Source: Algoriphagus sp.
Lineage (GTDB): Bacteria > Bacteroidota > Bacteroidia > Cytophagales > Cyclobacteriaceae
NCBI RefSeq assembly: GCF_024305035.1
Contig: NZ_JAMWZB010000025.1
Coordinates: 18,930 to 82,929, forward strand
Length of the DNA: 64,000 nt
Direction of reading: 5' to 3'
Numbering within the stretch: the stretch's first letter is position 1; each line of letters starts with the position of its first letter. This document shows, in pieces, positions 54,891 through 63,032 of the stretch. The notes beneath the pieces are model-generated. The model was given only the letters and a program-made list of their open reading frames with translations. It made no database searches and was not told the DNA's origin. Made by a program: the position numbers and the translations under genes.

Positions 54891-55613
54891 ATGAATATTC
54901 TATTACTTGGCTATGGCAAAATGGGACAATTGATTGGCGAGATAGCCGAATCCCGAGGCCATCAACTCGTCGGAAAAATTAGCATTGAAAATCGGTTTGA
55001 ACTCAATGAGTTGAACCCAGAAAAGATTGACGTAGCCATTGAGTTTAGTCAACCGGAGGCTGCGGTGGAAAATTTCGAATGGTGTTTTGAAAAAGGAGTT
55101 CCCGTAGTTTCAGGCACCACAGGATGGCTTTCTGAAAAGCCCAGAATTGAAAAATTGGCTAAAGAGAAAAACGGAGCCTTCTTTTATGCTTCTAACTTCA
55201 GCATCGGGGTAAATATATTTTTCAAAGTGAATCAGTTTCTGGCCAAGCTAATGAATGAAACACCAGGCTATCGAGTCAGTATGGAAGAAATCCATCACAC
55301 TTCCAAAAAAGATGCTCCATCAGGCACCGCCATTACCCTAGCTGAAGGAATCATTCAAAATCACCAGTCCTATCAGCAATGGAAGCTGTCCGATGCCCCA
55401 TCCGATTCCGAACAAACCTTACCCATTACTTCCAAGCGAATTGACCCCGCACCCGGAACCCATATTATCCGATATCAGTCTCCAATCGACGACATTGAGA
55501 TCAAACATACCGCCCATTCCCGACAGGGATTTGCCCTTGGCGCGGTATTGGTAGCCGAATGGCTAAAAGACAGAAAAGGGGTGTTTTCTATGGATGATTT
55601 TCTATCTTTCTGA
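54891..55613 (+). CDS. dapB: 4-hydroxy-tetrahydrodipicolinate reductase
   Basis: Second committed step of lysine and diaminopimelate synthesis, in the cytosol. The N-terminal nucleotide-binding segment (ILLLGYGKMGQLIG) and the catalytic block EIHHTSKKDAPSGTAITLAEGI are clear. It is 240 residues, near the family size. It is in an operon with parAB, DUF5683 and lepB. Confidence 0.96.
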   Translation: MNILLLGYGKMGQLIGEIAESRGHQLVGKISIENRFELNELNPEKIDVAIEFSQPEAAVENFEWCFEKGVPVVSGTTGWLSEKPRIEKLAKEKNGAFFYASNFSIGVNIFFKVNQFLAKLMNETPGYRVSMEEIHHTSKKDAPSGTAITLAEGIIQNHQSYQQWKLSDAPSDSEQTLPITSKRIDPAPGTHIIRYQSPIDDIEIKHTAHSRQGFALGAVLVAEWLKDRKGVFSMDDFLSF

Positions 55614-55624
55614 AATTTCAACTT

Positions 55625-56707
55625 ATGAGTACAAAAAAGAAAAAATCAGCAGTTCGAGAATGGATCGATGCTTTGGTCTTTGCAGTAGTAGCAGCTAGTT
55701 TGATCCGATGGTTGCTTTTGGAACCGTTTACCATTCCTACTGCCTCGATGGAAAAATCACTTTTGGTAGGAGATTTTCTTTTCGTCAGTAAAATGCATTA
55801 CGGTACCCGAGTACCTAAGACGATTTTACAAGTTCCTTTAACGCATCAAAAAATCTGGGGAACGGATATCCCCTCTTATTCTGAAGCCATTCAGCTTCCC
55901 TACTTGCGTCTTCCAGGCTTTTCGGATATTGAGCGAAATGACGTGGTCGTTTTCAATTACCCCGTGGAGTTTCAGTACCCCAATGATCTCAAAACCAATT
56001 ACATCAAACGAGCAGTGGCTATTCCTGGCGATGTATTGGAAATCCGAGATGGAGTATTGATGATCAATAATGAACCCGGACTCATTCCTGAAGAAATGCA
56101 ATACTCTTACGATTTGATCTCTAATCGCCCTTTAAACAATGATTTTTTTAAAGATTATGGTATTGATCAGGGATCTTACGTACCCTTTTCAAATGGAGCA
56201 GGTTATTTAGTGTGGGCCACCGACCAAGTAATTGAGCAACTCAAATCCTCTCCCGTGGTGGTATCGATCACCAAAAGAGTCATGCCGAAAGGGGATTCAG
56301 AGAAAAATATTTTTCCCGCTGTTGGAGAGTATGGATGGAATAATTGGAACCGGGACAACTACGGTCCTCTAATGATTCCCGGAGAGGGAATGAGCGTAGA
56401 AATGAATGAGGAGAATGTGATCAAATATTCCTTCACCATAGAAAAATACGAAGGCCATGATCAAGTCGAGGTTAGAGAGGGAGCCTTATTTATTGATGGT
56501 CAACAAGTGGACCATTACACCTTCAAGCAGAACTATTATTTCATGATGGGAGATAATAGACACGATTCGTTGGACTCCAGGTACTGGGGTTTTGTACCTG
56601 AGGATCATGTAGTAGGGAAAGCATGGTTCTTATGGCTTTCCTTGGACAAATACGAAACCATGTTTAATAAAATCCGATGGAATAGATTCTTCAAAGGAAT
56701 CGAGTAA
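55625..56707 (+). CDS. lepB: signal peptidase I
   Basis: Cleaves signal peptides at the periplasmic face. One membrane helix (about 15-31) precedes the nucleophile Ser41 in IPTASMEKSLLVGD; the general base is Lys128 in NYIKRAVAIPGD. The later box MMGDNRHDSLDSRYWGFVPEDHVVGKAW (about 300-327) completes the active site. It is 360 residues, longer than E. coli LepB, with the insertion between catalytic boxes typical of Bacteroidota. It is the last gene of the par-dap operon. Confidence 0.96.
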   Translation: MSTKKKKSAVREWIDALVFAVVAASLIRWLLLEPFTIPTASMEKSLLVGDFLFVSKMHYGTRVPKTILQVPLTHQKIWGTDIPSYSEAIQLPYLRLPGFSDIERNDVVVFNYPVEFQYPNDLKTNYIKRAVAIPGDVLEIRDGVLMINNEPGLIPEEMQYSYDLISNRPLNNDFFKDYGIDQGSYVPFSNGAGYLVWATDQVIEQLKSSPVVVSITKRVMPKGDSEKNIFPAVGEYGWNNWNRDNYGPLMIPGEGMSVEMNEENVIKYSFTIEKYEGHDQVEVREGALFIDGQQVDHYTFKQNYYFMMGDNRHDSLDSRYWGFVPEDHVVGKAWFLWLSLDKYETMFNKIRWNRFFKGIE

Positions 56708-56730
56708 ACCCAAGACAGCAGCAGCCTCCA

Positions 56731-56765
56731 AAAAGCTCCTTTAAAAACAAAGGAGCTTTTTTTTG
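56731..56765. terminator. bidirectional terminator lepB/ung
   Basis: AAAAGCTCCTTT and AAAGGAGCTTTT form a perfect 12-bp stem with T-runs on both strands, located between the convergent lepB and ung genes. Confidence 0.9.
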
Positions 56766-56785
56766 ATTTCAATCCAAAAGAAAAA

Positions 56786-57448
56786 TCACCAATCAATTGG
56801 AGAAAGACCTTTGGATTTGAGATAAGCATTAGTCTTGGAAAAATGTCTACAACCCAAAAAACCCCGATGAGCCGAGAGGGGACTAGGATGAGGCGCTTTC
56901 AAAATCATATGCTTCTGCTGATCGATAAGCAATCCTTTTTTTTGCGCATAAGCCCCCCAAAGTAAAAACACCACCGACTCCTTTTGATCTGAAATCCTTT
57001 GGATAACCTGATCGGTAAATTCTTCCCATCCCTTTTTTTGATGGGAACCTGCCTGATGTGCGCGAACGGTAAGTGTTGCATTGAGCAAAAAAACGCCTTG
57101 ATCTGCCCACCGGGTCAAATCTCCATTTGGAGGCATATCTCTTCCTATATCAGCTTTGATTTCTTTGAAAATATTGAGCAAACTAGGGGGAAAAGGCACT
57201 CCGGGTCTGACCGAGAATGATAATCCATGCGCCTGCCCATCGCCATGATAAGGGTCCTGTCCTAAAATCACTACTTTAACCCGTTCAAAAGGACAATGGG
57301 CAAAGGCGTTAAAGATTTCTTTTCCAGGAGGAAAAACCTTTGTATTTGCATATTCGTCTTTTACAAACGTTACCAGGTTTTTGAAATAATCCTGTTCGAA
57401 AACGTCTCGTAAGGTTGAATTCCACGAAGGTTCAATTTTTACATTCAT
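56786..57448 (-). CDS. ung: uracil-DNA glycosylase
   Basis: Removes uracil from DNA in base excision repair. Family 1 signature: catalytic Asp65 in ILGQDPYHGDGQAHGLSFSV, and the His loop HPSPLSAHRGFLGCRHFS near residues 191-208. It is 220 residues, as expected. It is divergent from apaG and ends at the lepB terminator. Confidence 0.97.
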   Translation of the reverse strand: MNVKIEPSWNSTLRDVFEQDYFKNLVTFVKDEYANTKVFPPGKEIFNAFAHCPFERVKVVILGQDPYHGDGQAHGLSFSVRPGVPFPPSLLNIFKEIKADIGRDMPPNGDLTRWADQGVFLLNATLTVRAHQAGSHQKKGWEEFTDQVIQRISDQKESVVFLLWGAYAQKKGLLIDQQKHMILKAPHPSPLSAHRGFLGCRHFSKTNAYLKSKGLSPIDW

Positions 57449-57509
57449 AAAGAATTAGGTTGATTTTCAAAGACTTCGTCTTATCTTTACAAACTTTTAA
57501 TACAATCAT

Positions 57510-57896
57510 ATGGTAGTAGCAGTTACCGAGGGTATACAAGTCAGTGTGGAAGTCACCTATCAAGCGGAATTTTCCAGCCCGCTACAGCACCATTATGTTT
57601 TCACCTACAAGGTAACGATAGAAAACAAAAGCCAACAAACTGTTCAGCTACTTCGTCGAAAATGGCACATTTCCGATGCTGCTGAAAACCTCAAATTGGT
57701 CGAAGGTGACGGGGTTGTTGGACAGCAACCAGTCTTGGAACCTGGAGAATCTCATACCTATGTTTCAGGTTGCAACTTGAAATCTGGACTTGGAAAAATG
57801 AAAGGGACTTATTTGATGGAAAAACTTTTTGACGGTAAGAAGTTTGAAGTGATCGTTCCAGAGTTCCAGATGATTGCGTCTATTTTTCAGAATTGA
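57510..57896 (+). CDS. apaG: ApaG family protein
   Basis: 128-residue protein with the all-beta ApaG fold: HHYVFTYKVTIENKS, KWHISDAAE, EGDGVVGQQPVLEPGESHTYVSG and MKGTYLM are typical blocks. Function unknown; linked to divalent-cation response in enterobacteria. Its stop overlaps the TTG start of the next gene by 4 nt. Confidence 0.95.
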   Translation: MVVAVTEGIQVSVEVTYQAEFSSPLQHHYVFTYKVTIENKSQQTVQLLRRKWHISDAAENLKLVEGDGVVGQQPVLEPGESHTYVSGCNLKSGLGKMKGTYLMEKLFDGKKFEVIVPEFQMIASIFQN

Positions 57897-58678
57897 ACTT
57901 GGGAAACACCACTTTCTCCATAAAATCCTATCTTTTTCACTGGCTAGTAAAAGAAGACTGTTACAGCATTCAAGGGCCATATTTATATGGGCTGATCAAA
58001 GGCTTATTTGAATTTCGAAAAAATCAACACGATCAGGACCTCGACATTGAAGAATTTCGGAGAAAACTTTTACATGACAAGCGAATTCTTTTCGTAGAAG
58101 ATATGGGAGCGGGATCCAAAAAAGCGGGAAAAGAGTTTCGAAAAGTCTGTGACATCACAAAATATTCAACAAGTAGCCGAAAATTTGCTCAACTTTACCA
58201 ATATTTTTGCACTCATACTCCGGCCCAAACCGTTTTAGAACTGGGCACTTGCCTGGGAATCAGCACCCGGTATCTCAGTCGAGTCACCAAAGGAAATCTT
58301 TATTCCTTCGAAGGTTCATCGGAGATTCAAAAATTAGCTCGCCAGGATTTTGATCAAGCTCATGTTAAATTCATTCTTGGACCTATTGAGGACAGGCTGT
58401 CTGAAATCTTAAAGCAGGTTAACTCTCTTGACTTTGTCTTAATCGACGCCAACCACACCTACCAAGCCACAACCAGGGCCTTTCAGTCTATTCTTCCTTA
58501 TACAAAAGAATCATCTATTGTAGCTATTGGTGATATCCACTGGTCTAAAGAAATGAACCGCGCTTGGAAGGAAATCCAGTCCCATCCCCGGGTAAAAATT
58601 TCTTTGGATTTTTACGAATGCGGGATCTTAATTTTTGACTTCTCTGGGACCAAGCAGCATTTAATTCTAGACTATTGA
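57893..58678 (+). CDS. class I SAM-dependent methyltransferase
   Basis: 261 residues. The start is TTG at 57893 (or TTG at 57899), inside the apaG stop, since no ATG is in frame until residue 72. SAM-binding motif I TVLELGTCLGISTRY (about residues 115-129), an acidic post-I position (FEGSSE), and the SAM loop FVLIDANHTYQATTRAF place it in the Methyltransf_24 group. The substrate is not known. It overlaps the convergent methyltransferase gene by 7 nt at the 3-prime end. Confidence 0.88.
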   Translation: MNLGNTTFSIKSYLFHWLVKEDCYSIQGPYLYGLIKGLFEFRKNQHDQDLDIEEFRRKLLHDKRILFVEDMGAGSKKAGKEFRKVCDITKYSTSSRKFAQLYQYFCTHTPAQTVLELGTCLGISTRYLSRVTKGNLYSFEGSSEIQKLARQDFDQAHVKFILGPIEDRLSEILKQVNSLDFVLIDANHTYQATTRAFQSILPYTKESSIVAIGDIHWSKEMNRAWKEIQSHPRVKISLDFYECGILIFDFSGTKQHLILDY

Positions 58679-59256
58679 TTGACCAAATGGATAAAAACTT
58701 CTGATCCCATTCTAGGAGGAATAGAATTGTAGCAGGGCTCCAGCTTCTTGATTTCAAAATACTGCTCAAATAACACTTGATAATCGGCTATTTTCCCTCC
58801 AAAAGGTGGCCCCGATCGTTCAAATTCAATCCCAAAAAGGACCCCTACTAATTTCCCATTTGGTTTGAGCAATTCCTTCATTTTTTCACAATACTCTACT
58901 CTCACGCTTGGGTCGAGTGCACAAAAGAAGGTTTGCTCCAAAATCAGGTCGTATTTCCCTTGATGCTGGAAAAAATCCTCGTGGTAAATTTGCTCCTGCG
59001 GAAAGTCAGGGAACTTTTCGCTGAAGCGCTGAAGGGGTATCCTAGAAATATCCAATAAGTGAATATTTGAAAATCCCATATGAAATCCCTCAGCAGCCTC
59101 ATATCCATTACCTGCCCCAGGAATTAGAATACTGCAATTTCGATCTCCAATTTGGTCTAAATATTGCTTTAGGGGAGGAGAAGCGTGTCCGATATCCCAA
59201 CCGGTATAGCCATTACGATAGCGATCCGTCCAATAGTTTTCATTTAAATTGATCAT
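58672..59256 (-). CDS. thiopurine methyltransferase-like (TPMT family) methyltransferase
   Basis: 194 residues, class I SAM-dependent. The start NYWTDRYRNGYTGWDIGHASPPLKQYLD and motif I ILIPGAGNGYEAAEG are characteristic of the TPMT family, with QTFFCALDPSVR downstream. In bacteria such enzymes act on small thiols, selenium or tellurium compounds, but the substrate here is not known. Confidence 0.92.
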   Translation of the reverse strand: MINLNENYWTDRYRNGYTGWDIGHASPPLKQYLDQIGDRNCSILIPGAGNGYEAAEGFHMGFSNIHLLDISRIPLQRFSEKFPDFPQEQIYHEDFFQHQGKYDLILEQTFFCALDPSVRVEYCEKMKELLKPNGKLVGVLFGIEFERSGPPFGGKIADYQVLFEQYFEIKKLEPCYNSIPPRMGSEVFIHLVNQ

Positions 59257-59277
59257 ATAGCCCTATTTCTACAAATC

Positions 59278-60207
59278 ATGGACAATAATTTTGAAAATGA
59301 CCTCGGTCAAAAGAAAGAACAAGGTAAGAACATTCTAATCATTGTTCTGGTTTTATTGGTCATCATCAGTGGAATCAAGCTGTACACCGATTATGTGGAC
59401 CGTACCAAAAAGACAGAGGAAATTCTTCTCCTTTCCAGTGAAAATAATGAATTGAATCAACGACTCGATTCAGTCACTTACCAATTAAATTTGAGAATCC
59501 AAGAAATCGAACAATTGGGAGGGGATATCCAAGCGCTTGAGGAAGTGAGAGATCAGTTGATCGCAGAGCGGAACAGCTCCCGGCAACGATCAGCAGCAGA
59601 AATTGCAGCACTCAATCAGAAAATTAGTAGCTACGATGGGCTTTTGGAACAGAAAGATCAAGAAATCCTCGAGTTGAGGGCTATGAACCAGCAACTTTAC
59701 GCTGAAAATCAAGACCTCAAATCCACCCAAGCACAAATCGAGGAAGAAGTCGCTGAATTGAATATTGAACGGGAAAACCTCCAGTCTAAAGTCGATGTAG
59801 CCTCCAAATTAAAAGCTGAAAATATTACCATCGCCGCAATTAACTCCAGAGGAAGGGAGCGGGTGGAAACAACCAAAGATTTTAAAAACCGACAAATCGA
59901 ACGGATTAAAATCAGCTTTAATTTAGCAGATAACCAAGTTGCCGAGCGAGGACCTCGCAATGTTTACGTGCAGATTTTGGCTCCCAATGAACAGCCTATC
60001 TTTGATGTAGCAAAGGGCTCCGGAACGTTTATGCTTGAGGGAACTGAACTTTTTTATACCGTAAAACAGGACATTATCTTTGACAACAGTGGAGAAACGC
60101 TCACGTTCTTTTATGAAAAAGGTTCAGATTATGCTTCAGGAGATCATGAAGTCAGAATTTTCGTAGATGACTATCAAGTGGGATCACAGGTATTCAGTGT
60201 AAAATAA
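59278..60207 (+). CDS. membrane-anchored coiled-coil protein
   Basis: 309 residues: a cytoplasmic start, one membrane helix (ILIIVLVLLVIISGIKLYTDY, about 20-40), a long coiled coil (about 45-175, Glu/Gln/Leu-rich), and a C-terminal beta domain (about 200-309). The latter looks like a beta-sandwich (NVYVQILAPNEQPIFDVAKG). Such proteins often sit at the cell envelope, but I cannot name the family. A terminator follows. Confidence 0.85.
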   Translation: MDNNFENDLGQKKEQGKNILIIVLVLLVIISGIKLYTDYVDRTKKTEEILLLSSENNELNQRLDSVTYQLNLRIQEIEQLGGDIQALEEVRDQLIAERNSSRQRSAAEIAALNQKISSYDGLLEQKDQEILELRAMNQQLYAENQDLKSTQAQIEEEVAELNIERENLQSKVDVASKLKAENITIAAINSRGRERVETTKDFKNRQIERIKISFNLADNQVAERGPRNVYVQILAPNEQPIFDVAKGSGTFMLEGTELFYTVKQDIIFDNSGETLTFFYEKGSDYASGDHEVRIFVDDYQVGSQVFSVK

Positions 60208-60230
60208 GGAATTAAAGCACCCAGTATACC

Positions 60231-60261
60231 GCCTTTCTAAATTTTAGAAAGGCTTTTTTTT
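60231..60261 (+). terminator. rho-independent terminator
   Basis: GCCTTTCTAAA and TTTAGAAAGGC form an 11-bp stem followed by eight Ts, 23 nt after the coiled-coil gene stop. Confidence 0.9.
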
Positions 60262-60307
60262 GCTGTTCAATCCCCCTCTCTTCCCATGAATTTGATCTCC
60301 AGAAACA

Positions 60308-60339
60308 TTTGGATTACAGCATATTTTACCCTACTTTTG
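60308..60339 (+). promoter_or_regulatory. promoter of rpsF-rpsR-rplI
   Basis: TTTG at 60308-60311, 20 nt spacer, TACTTTTG at 60332-60339. This is a full match to the Bacteroidota primary promoter. The leader to the rpsF ATG is only about 32 nt, so an S6:S18-binding leader hairpin is not present. Confidence 0.8.
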
Positions 60340-60377
60340 CGGTCTGTTTATTCAAAATTCCTTAAACACATTAAAAA

Positions 60378-60749
60378 ATGTTCCAAAGAAATTACGAGAC
60401 GGTATTCATTTTAACTCCCGTTTTATCTGATGTTCAGATGAAGGATACTGTCGACAAGTTTGTGAACTTGTTAAAAGAGCTGGGGGCAGATGTGATCAAT
60501 GTGGAAAATTGGGGTCTCAAGAAGATGGCATACACCATCGACAAGAAGACAACCGGGTTCTATGTTTTGGTCGAGTACAAGGCTGATCCGACGATCATCC
60601 GAAAGTTTGAAATCGAATTCAGACGAGACGAGAAAGTAATGCGATTCTTGACGACTGTTTTGGACAAGCATGCCATTGTTTATGCCGAAAGAAGAAGAAA
60701 AGGAGAGTTTAACAAAAAATCTGAAGCTAAGGAGGAGCAAGCCCAATGA
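60378..60749 (+). CDS. rpsF: 30S ribosomal protein bS6
   Basis: 123 residues with the S6 core [15 protein letters not shown] and [26 protein letters not shown], and a Glu/Lys C-terminal tail. It binds S18 on the ribosomal platform. It heads the operon rpsF-rpsR-rplI and its stop overlaps the next start (ATGA). Confidence 0.98.
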   Translation: MFQRNYETVFILTPVLSDVQMKDTVDKFVNLLKELGADVINVENWGLKKMAYTIDKKTTGFYVLVEYKADPTIIRKFEIEFRRDEKVMRFLTTVLDKHAIVYAERRRKGEFNKKSEAKEEQAQ

Positions 60750-60997
60750 CATTATTCAACGAGCCCATCAACAGAGGCGAAATCAAGAAAAAGTATTGCC
60801 GATTCAAGAAGCACGGCATCAAGTACATTGACTACAAGGATCCAAACTTCTTGTTGAAATTTGTCAATGAGCAAGGAAAAATCCTTCCTCGAAGACTGAC
60901 TGGAAACTCCGCGAAGTATCAGCGCAAAGTAGCCCAGGCTGTTAAAAAAGCAAGACATTTGGCGTTGTTGCCATTCGTAACCGATGGTTTGAAATAA
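60746..60997 (+). CDS. rpsR: 30S ribosomal protein bS18
   Basis: 83 residues. [33 protein letters not shown] and [29 protein letters not shown] match bS18. 4-nt overlap with rpsF and 39 nt to rplI. Confidence 0.98.
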   Translation: MTLFNEPINRGEIKKKYCRFKKHGIKYIDYKDPNFLLKFVNEQGKILPRRLTGNSAKYQRKVAQAVKKARHLALLPFVTDGLK

Positions 60998-61036
60998 TTC
61001 GGTCTTGTATCGTCCAACCAATAAAGATCATTACAA

Positions 61037-61480
61037 ATGGAAATTATATTAAAAACAGACATCAAAGGTCTTGGCTATAAAAATGATTTGGTAGATGTAA
61101 AGCCAGGATATGGCCGAAACTACCTCATTCCTCAAGGCTTTGCGGTACTGGCTACCAGCTCCAACAAAAAAGTTCTTGCCGAGAATATCAAGCAAGCAGC
61201 TCATAAAGCTGAGAAAATCAAAACTGAAGCGGAAAATATCGCTGAAAAATTAAAAAGCACCACCTTGGAAATCAAAGCTAAAATCGGTGAATCCGGTAAA
61301 ATCTTTGGTAAGGTGACTACCCTTCAGATTTCTGATGCCTTAGCGGCCAAAGGTTTTGAAATCGACCGGAAAAAGATTGCCATTAACACTCCTGTAGATG
61401 GTGCCGGTGAATTCCAAGCCGAAGTGGATCTTCACAGAGAAGTGAAAACTCACGTAAATTTCGTGGTTGTAGCTGAATAA
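61037..61480 (+). CDS. rplI: 50S ribosomal protein bL9
   Basis: 147 residues: N-terminal domain MEIILKTDIKGLGYKNDLVDVKPGYGRNYLIPQGFAV, a long connecting helix and the C-terminal domain with GKIFGKVTTLQISDAL. Normal length. Last gene of the ribosomal operon. Confidence 0.98.
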   Translation: MEIILKTDIKGLGYKNDLVDVKPGYGRNYLIPQGFAVLATSSNKKVLAENIKQAAHKAEKIKTEAENIAEKLKSTTLEIKAKIGESGKIFGKVTTLQISDALAAKGFEIDRKKIAINTPVDGAGEFQAEVDLHREVKTHVNFVVVAE

Positions 61481-61501
61481 GCTAAACCCAAATGATACAG
61501 A

Positions 61502-61535
61502 AACAGCTCGCCGAAAGACGAGCTGTTTTTTTTAG
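61502..61535. terminator. terminator after rplI
   Basis: AACAGCTCG and CGAGCTGTT form a 9-bp stem followed by TTTTTTTT. The stop codon of the convergent small gene begins inside the T-run. Confidence 0.88.
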
Positions 61536-61783
61536 TTGAGTACCAAGACCTTTTCAAGATCATCCACCAGTTTCTTGGAGACTGCCCGGCTGTTCTTTTC
61601 TCTTACTTCTTTAAATAGCGCCAAAGCTTTTTCGCTTTTCTCAACCAAACCCTCTGGATTTTGGTCGTTTTTGTAGCTAAACCAACACCAAGATAGCTCT
61701 GCGGCTAACGAATCTCCCAACTTGAGTTTCTCCAATTTTTGAACCGCTTCGATAACGGTCTTCTCCATTTTCTCTACTTGCAT
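61532..61783 (-). CDS. small helical hypothetical protein
   Basis: 83-residue all-helical, charged protein (KTVIEAVQKLEKLKLG, then LVEKSEKALALFKEVREKNSRAVSKKLVDDLEKVL). Unrecognised, no signal or membrane segment. Normal codon use and a clear ATG support a real gene. It is convergent with rplI, sharing its terminator. Confidence 0.65.
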   Translation of the reverse strand: MQVEKMEKTVIEAVQKLEKLKLGDSLAAELSWCWFSYKNDQNPEGLVEKSEKALALFKEVREKNSRAVSKKLVDDLEKVLVLN

Positions 61784-62019
61784 AATCGTTAATTTTTAAC
61801 CTGTGTTTTATTAATATCTGAAACAAAGCACGTTAAATATTTCAATATTATCAATATTGAAAATGAAAAATTAATAAAATCATAATTTTCAATCGATTCC
61901 GAAAAGGTATTTTTGTTCATTTATTTTGGGAACAAAAGCGATCTCCTTTTATTTCATTTGAAAATTTGATGCTGAAATTCAGCATCTTTGGAATATTCTC
62001 CAAAAACTTTCGGCTGTGA

Positions 62020-62051
62020 TTTGGAAAAAATAAAGCAGGATTCTACCTTTG
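62020..62051 (+). promoter_or_regulatory. promoter of tRNA-Gln
   Basis: TTTG at 62020-62023, 20 nt spacer and TACCTTTG at 62044-62051; a full match to the Bacteroidota consensus, about 40 nt upstream of the mature tRNA. Confidence 0.8.
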
Positions 62052-62091
62052 TGACACTTTAAAGGAATCAGGAAAGATTCTGAAGTCAAAC

Positions 62092-62167
62092 TGGTCCATG
62101 GTGTAACTGGCAACACGTCTGATTTTGGTTCAGAAGAGTCCAGGTTCGAGCCCTGGTGGACCAACCA
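62092..62167 (+). tRNA. tRNA-Gln (anticodon TTG)
   Basis: Acceptor TGGTCCA (62092-62098) pairs with TGGACCA (62157-62163). The anticodon arm TCTGA-TTTTGGT-TCAGA gives anticodon TTG, and the T arm has GGTTCGAGCC. Discriminator A is followed by encoded CCA (62165-62167). It is the only tRNA in the window. Confidence 0.95.
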
Positions 62168-62168
62168 A

Positions 62169-62196
62169 AACCTCCCCTATCGGGAGGTTTTTTTAT
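62169..62196 (+). terminator. terminator after tRNA-Gln
   Basis: AACCTCCC (62169-62176) and GGGAGGTT (62182-62189) form an 8-bp stem followed by a T-run, directly behind the tRNA. Confidence 0.88.
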
Positions 62197-62210
62197 TTTA
62201 AATTCATTTT

Positions 62211-62936
62211 TCAATCTTTTGACTCCATCATTCGAAGTCGATAACAATTCATCGCAGTAGTTCCCAGCTGTTCACTCAGTTTATAATTGGCTATTGCCCC
62301 CACTGGCGCTCCGATGATGGGAATCAACTGAGCGAGCTTTGCCAGATCAATGTAATCCCTGTAATCGAGCTGAAACGTCCGCCAGTCAAACTCATCAAAA
62401 GTCTTGGGCAATTGCGCTCGGTAGGAATCCCAATCTTCAATCCGTCCGATCAACTCATTTCTTCGCTTTTGAGAGGAAAAACTCAACTGAAAAACGAAGA
62501 GTAAAAACAACCGCTCTTGATAATTTTTAGTATCGTAGCCATACAGGGCAGCGATATCAAAGAGCATTTTCATCTTAATTGCCAAAAAGGCGGGGAAGTC
62601 AGCAAAACCCATTAGAATTCCCCCAGCTCCAGTAATAGCTCCTTCGGCCGAGGCAGAATTTCGATACCATTTAATCCGAGTACGCACCTTCATTTCCCGT
62701 TCTTTGAGCGAAAGTTGGGAAGAAGCTTTAGGTACAATCCAGGACGAACCGGTAATCACTGCTTTTACCATATTTTCGATCGCCGAAGTGATCACCCGGT
62801 GCACCTTGTCTGGAATAATCTGATTGATTTTTCGTTGGACACCACTGGTCAATCGACTGCCTAAGGAGGGCGGTCTTTTCATTTTAAAAAGCCAAGAGTT
62901 GAGTTCTGCATGGGCGTAATGTAAGTAAGAGTCCAT
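62211..62936 (-). CDS. EcsC family protein
   Basis: 241 residues resembling the EcsC family: AIENMVKAVITGSSWI, TGAGGILMGFADFPAFLAIKMKMLFDIAALYGYD and the hydrophobic LAQLIPIIGAPVGAIANY near the C-terminus, a likely membrane-associated segment. Function unknown; in Bacillus the ecs locus affects secretion. An ISL3-type transposase gene begins 97 nt upstream in the opposite orientation, so the promoter may have been changed by the insertion. Confidence 0.85.
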   Translation of the reverse strand: MDSYLHYAHAELNSWLFKMKRPPSLGSRLTSGVQRKINQIIPDKVHRVITSAIENMVKAVITGSSWIVPKASSQLSLKEREMKVRTRIKWYRNSASAEGAITGAGGILMGFADFPAFLAIKMKMLFDIAALYGYDTKNYQERLFLLFVFQLSFSSQKRRNELIGRIEDWDSYRAQLPKTFDEFDWRTFQLDYRDYIDLAKLAQLIPIIGAPVGAIANYKLSEQLGTTAMNCYRLRMMESKD

Positions 62937-63032
62937 TGAATCAAATGTTAAGAAGGTGCACTCTATTTACAGAAACTTAAAAGAATTGGTTCTACCACGA
63001 ATTTAATGAAAATGCTAACTTGAGGAAAAAAA

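Noticed and set aside
60340..60377. S6:S18-binding leader before rpsF
   Set aside because: The leader is only about 32 nt and A/T-rich; there is no room for the structured element.
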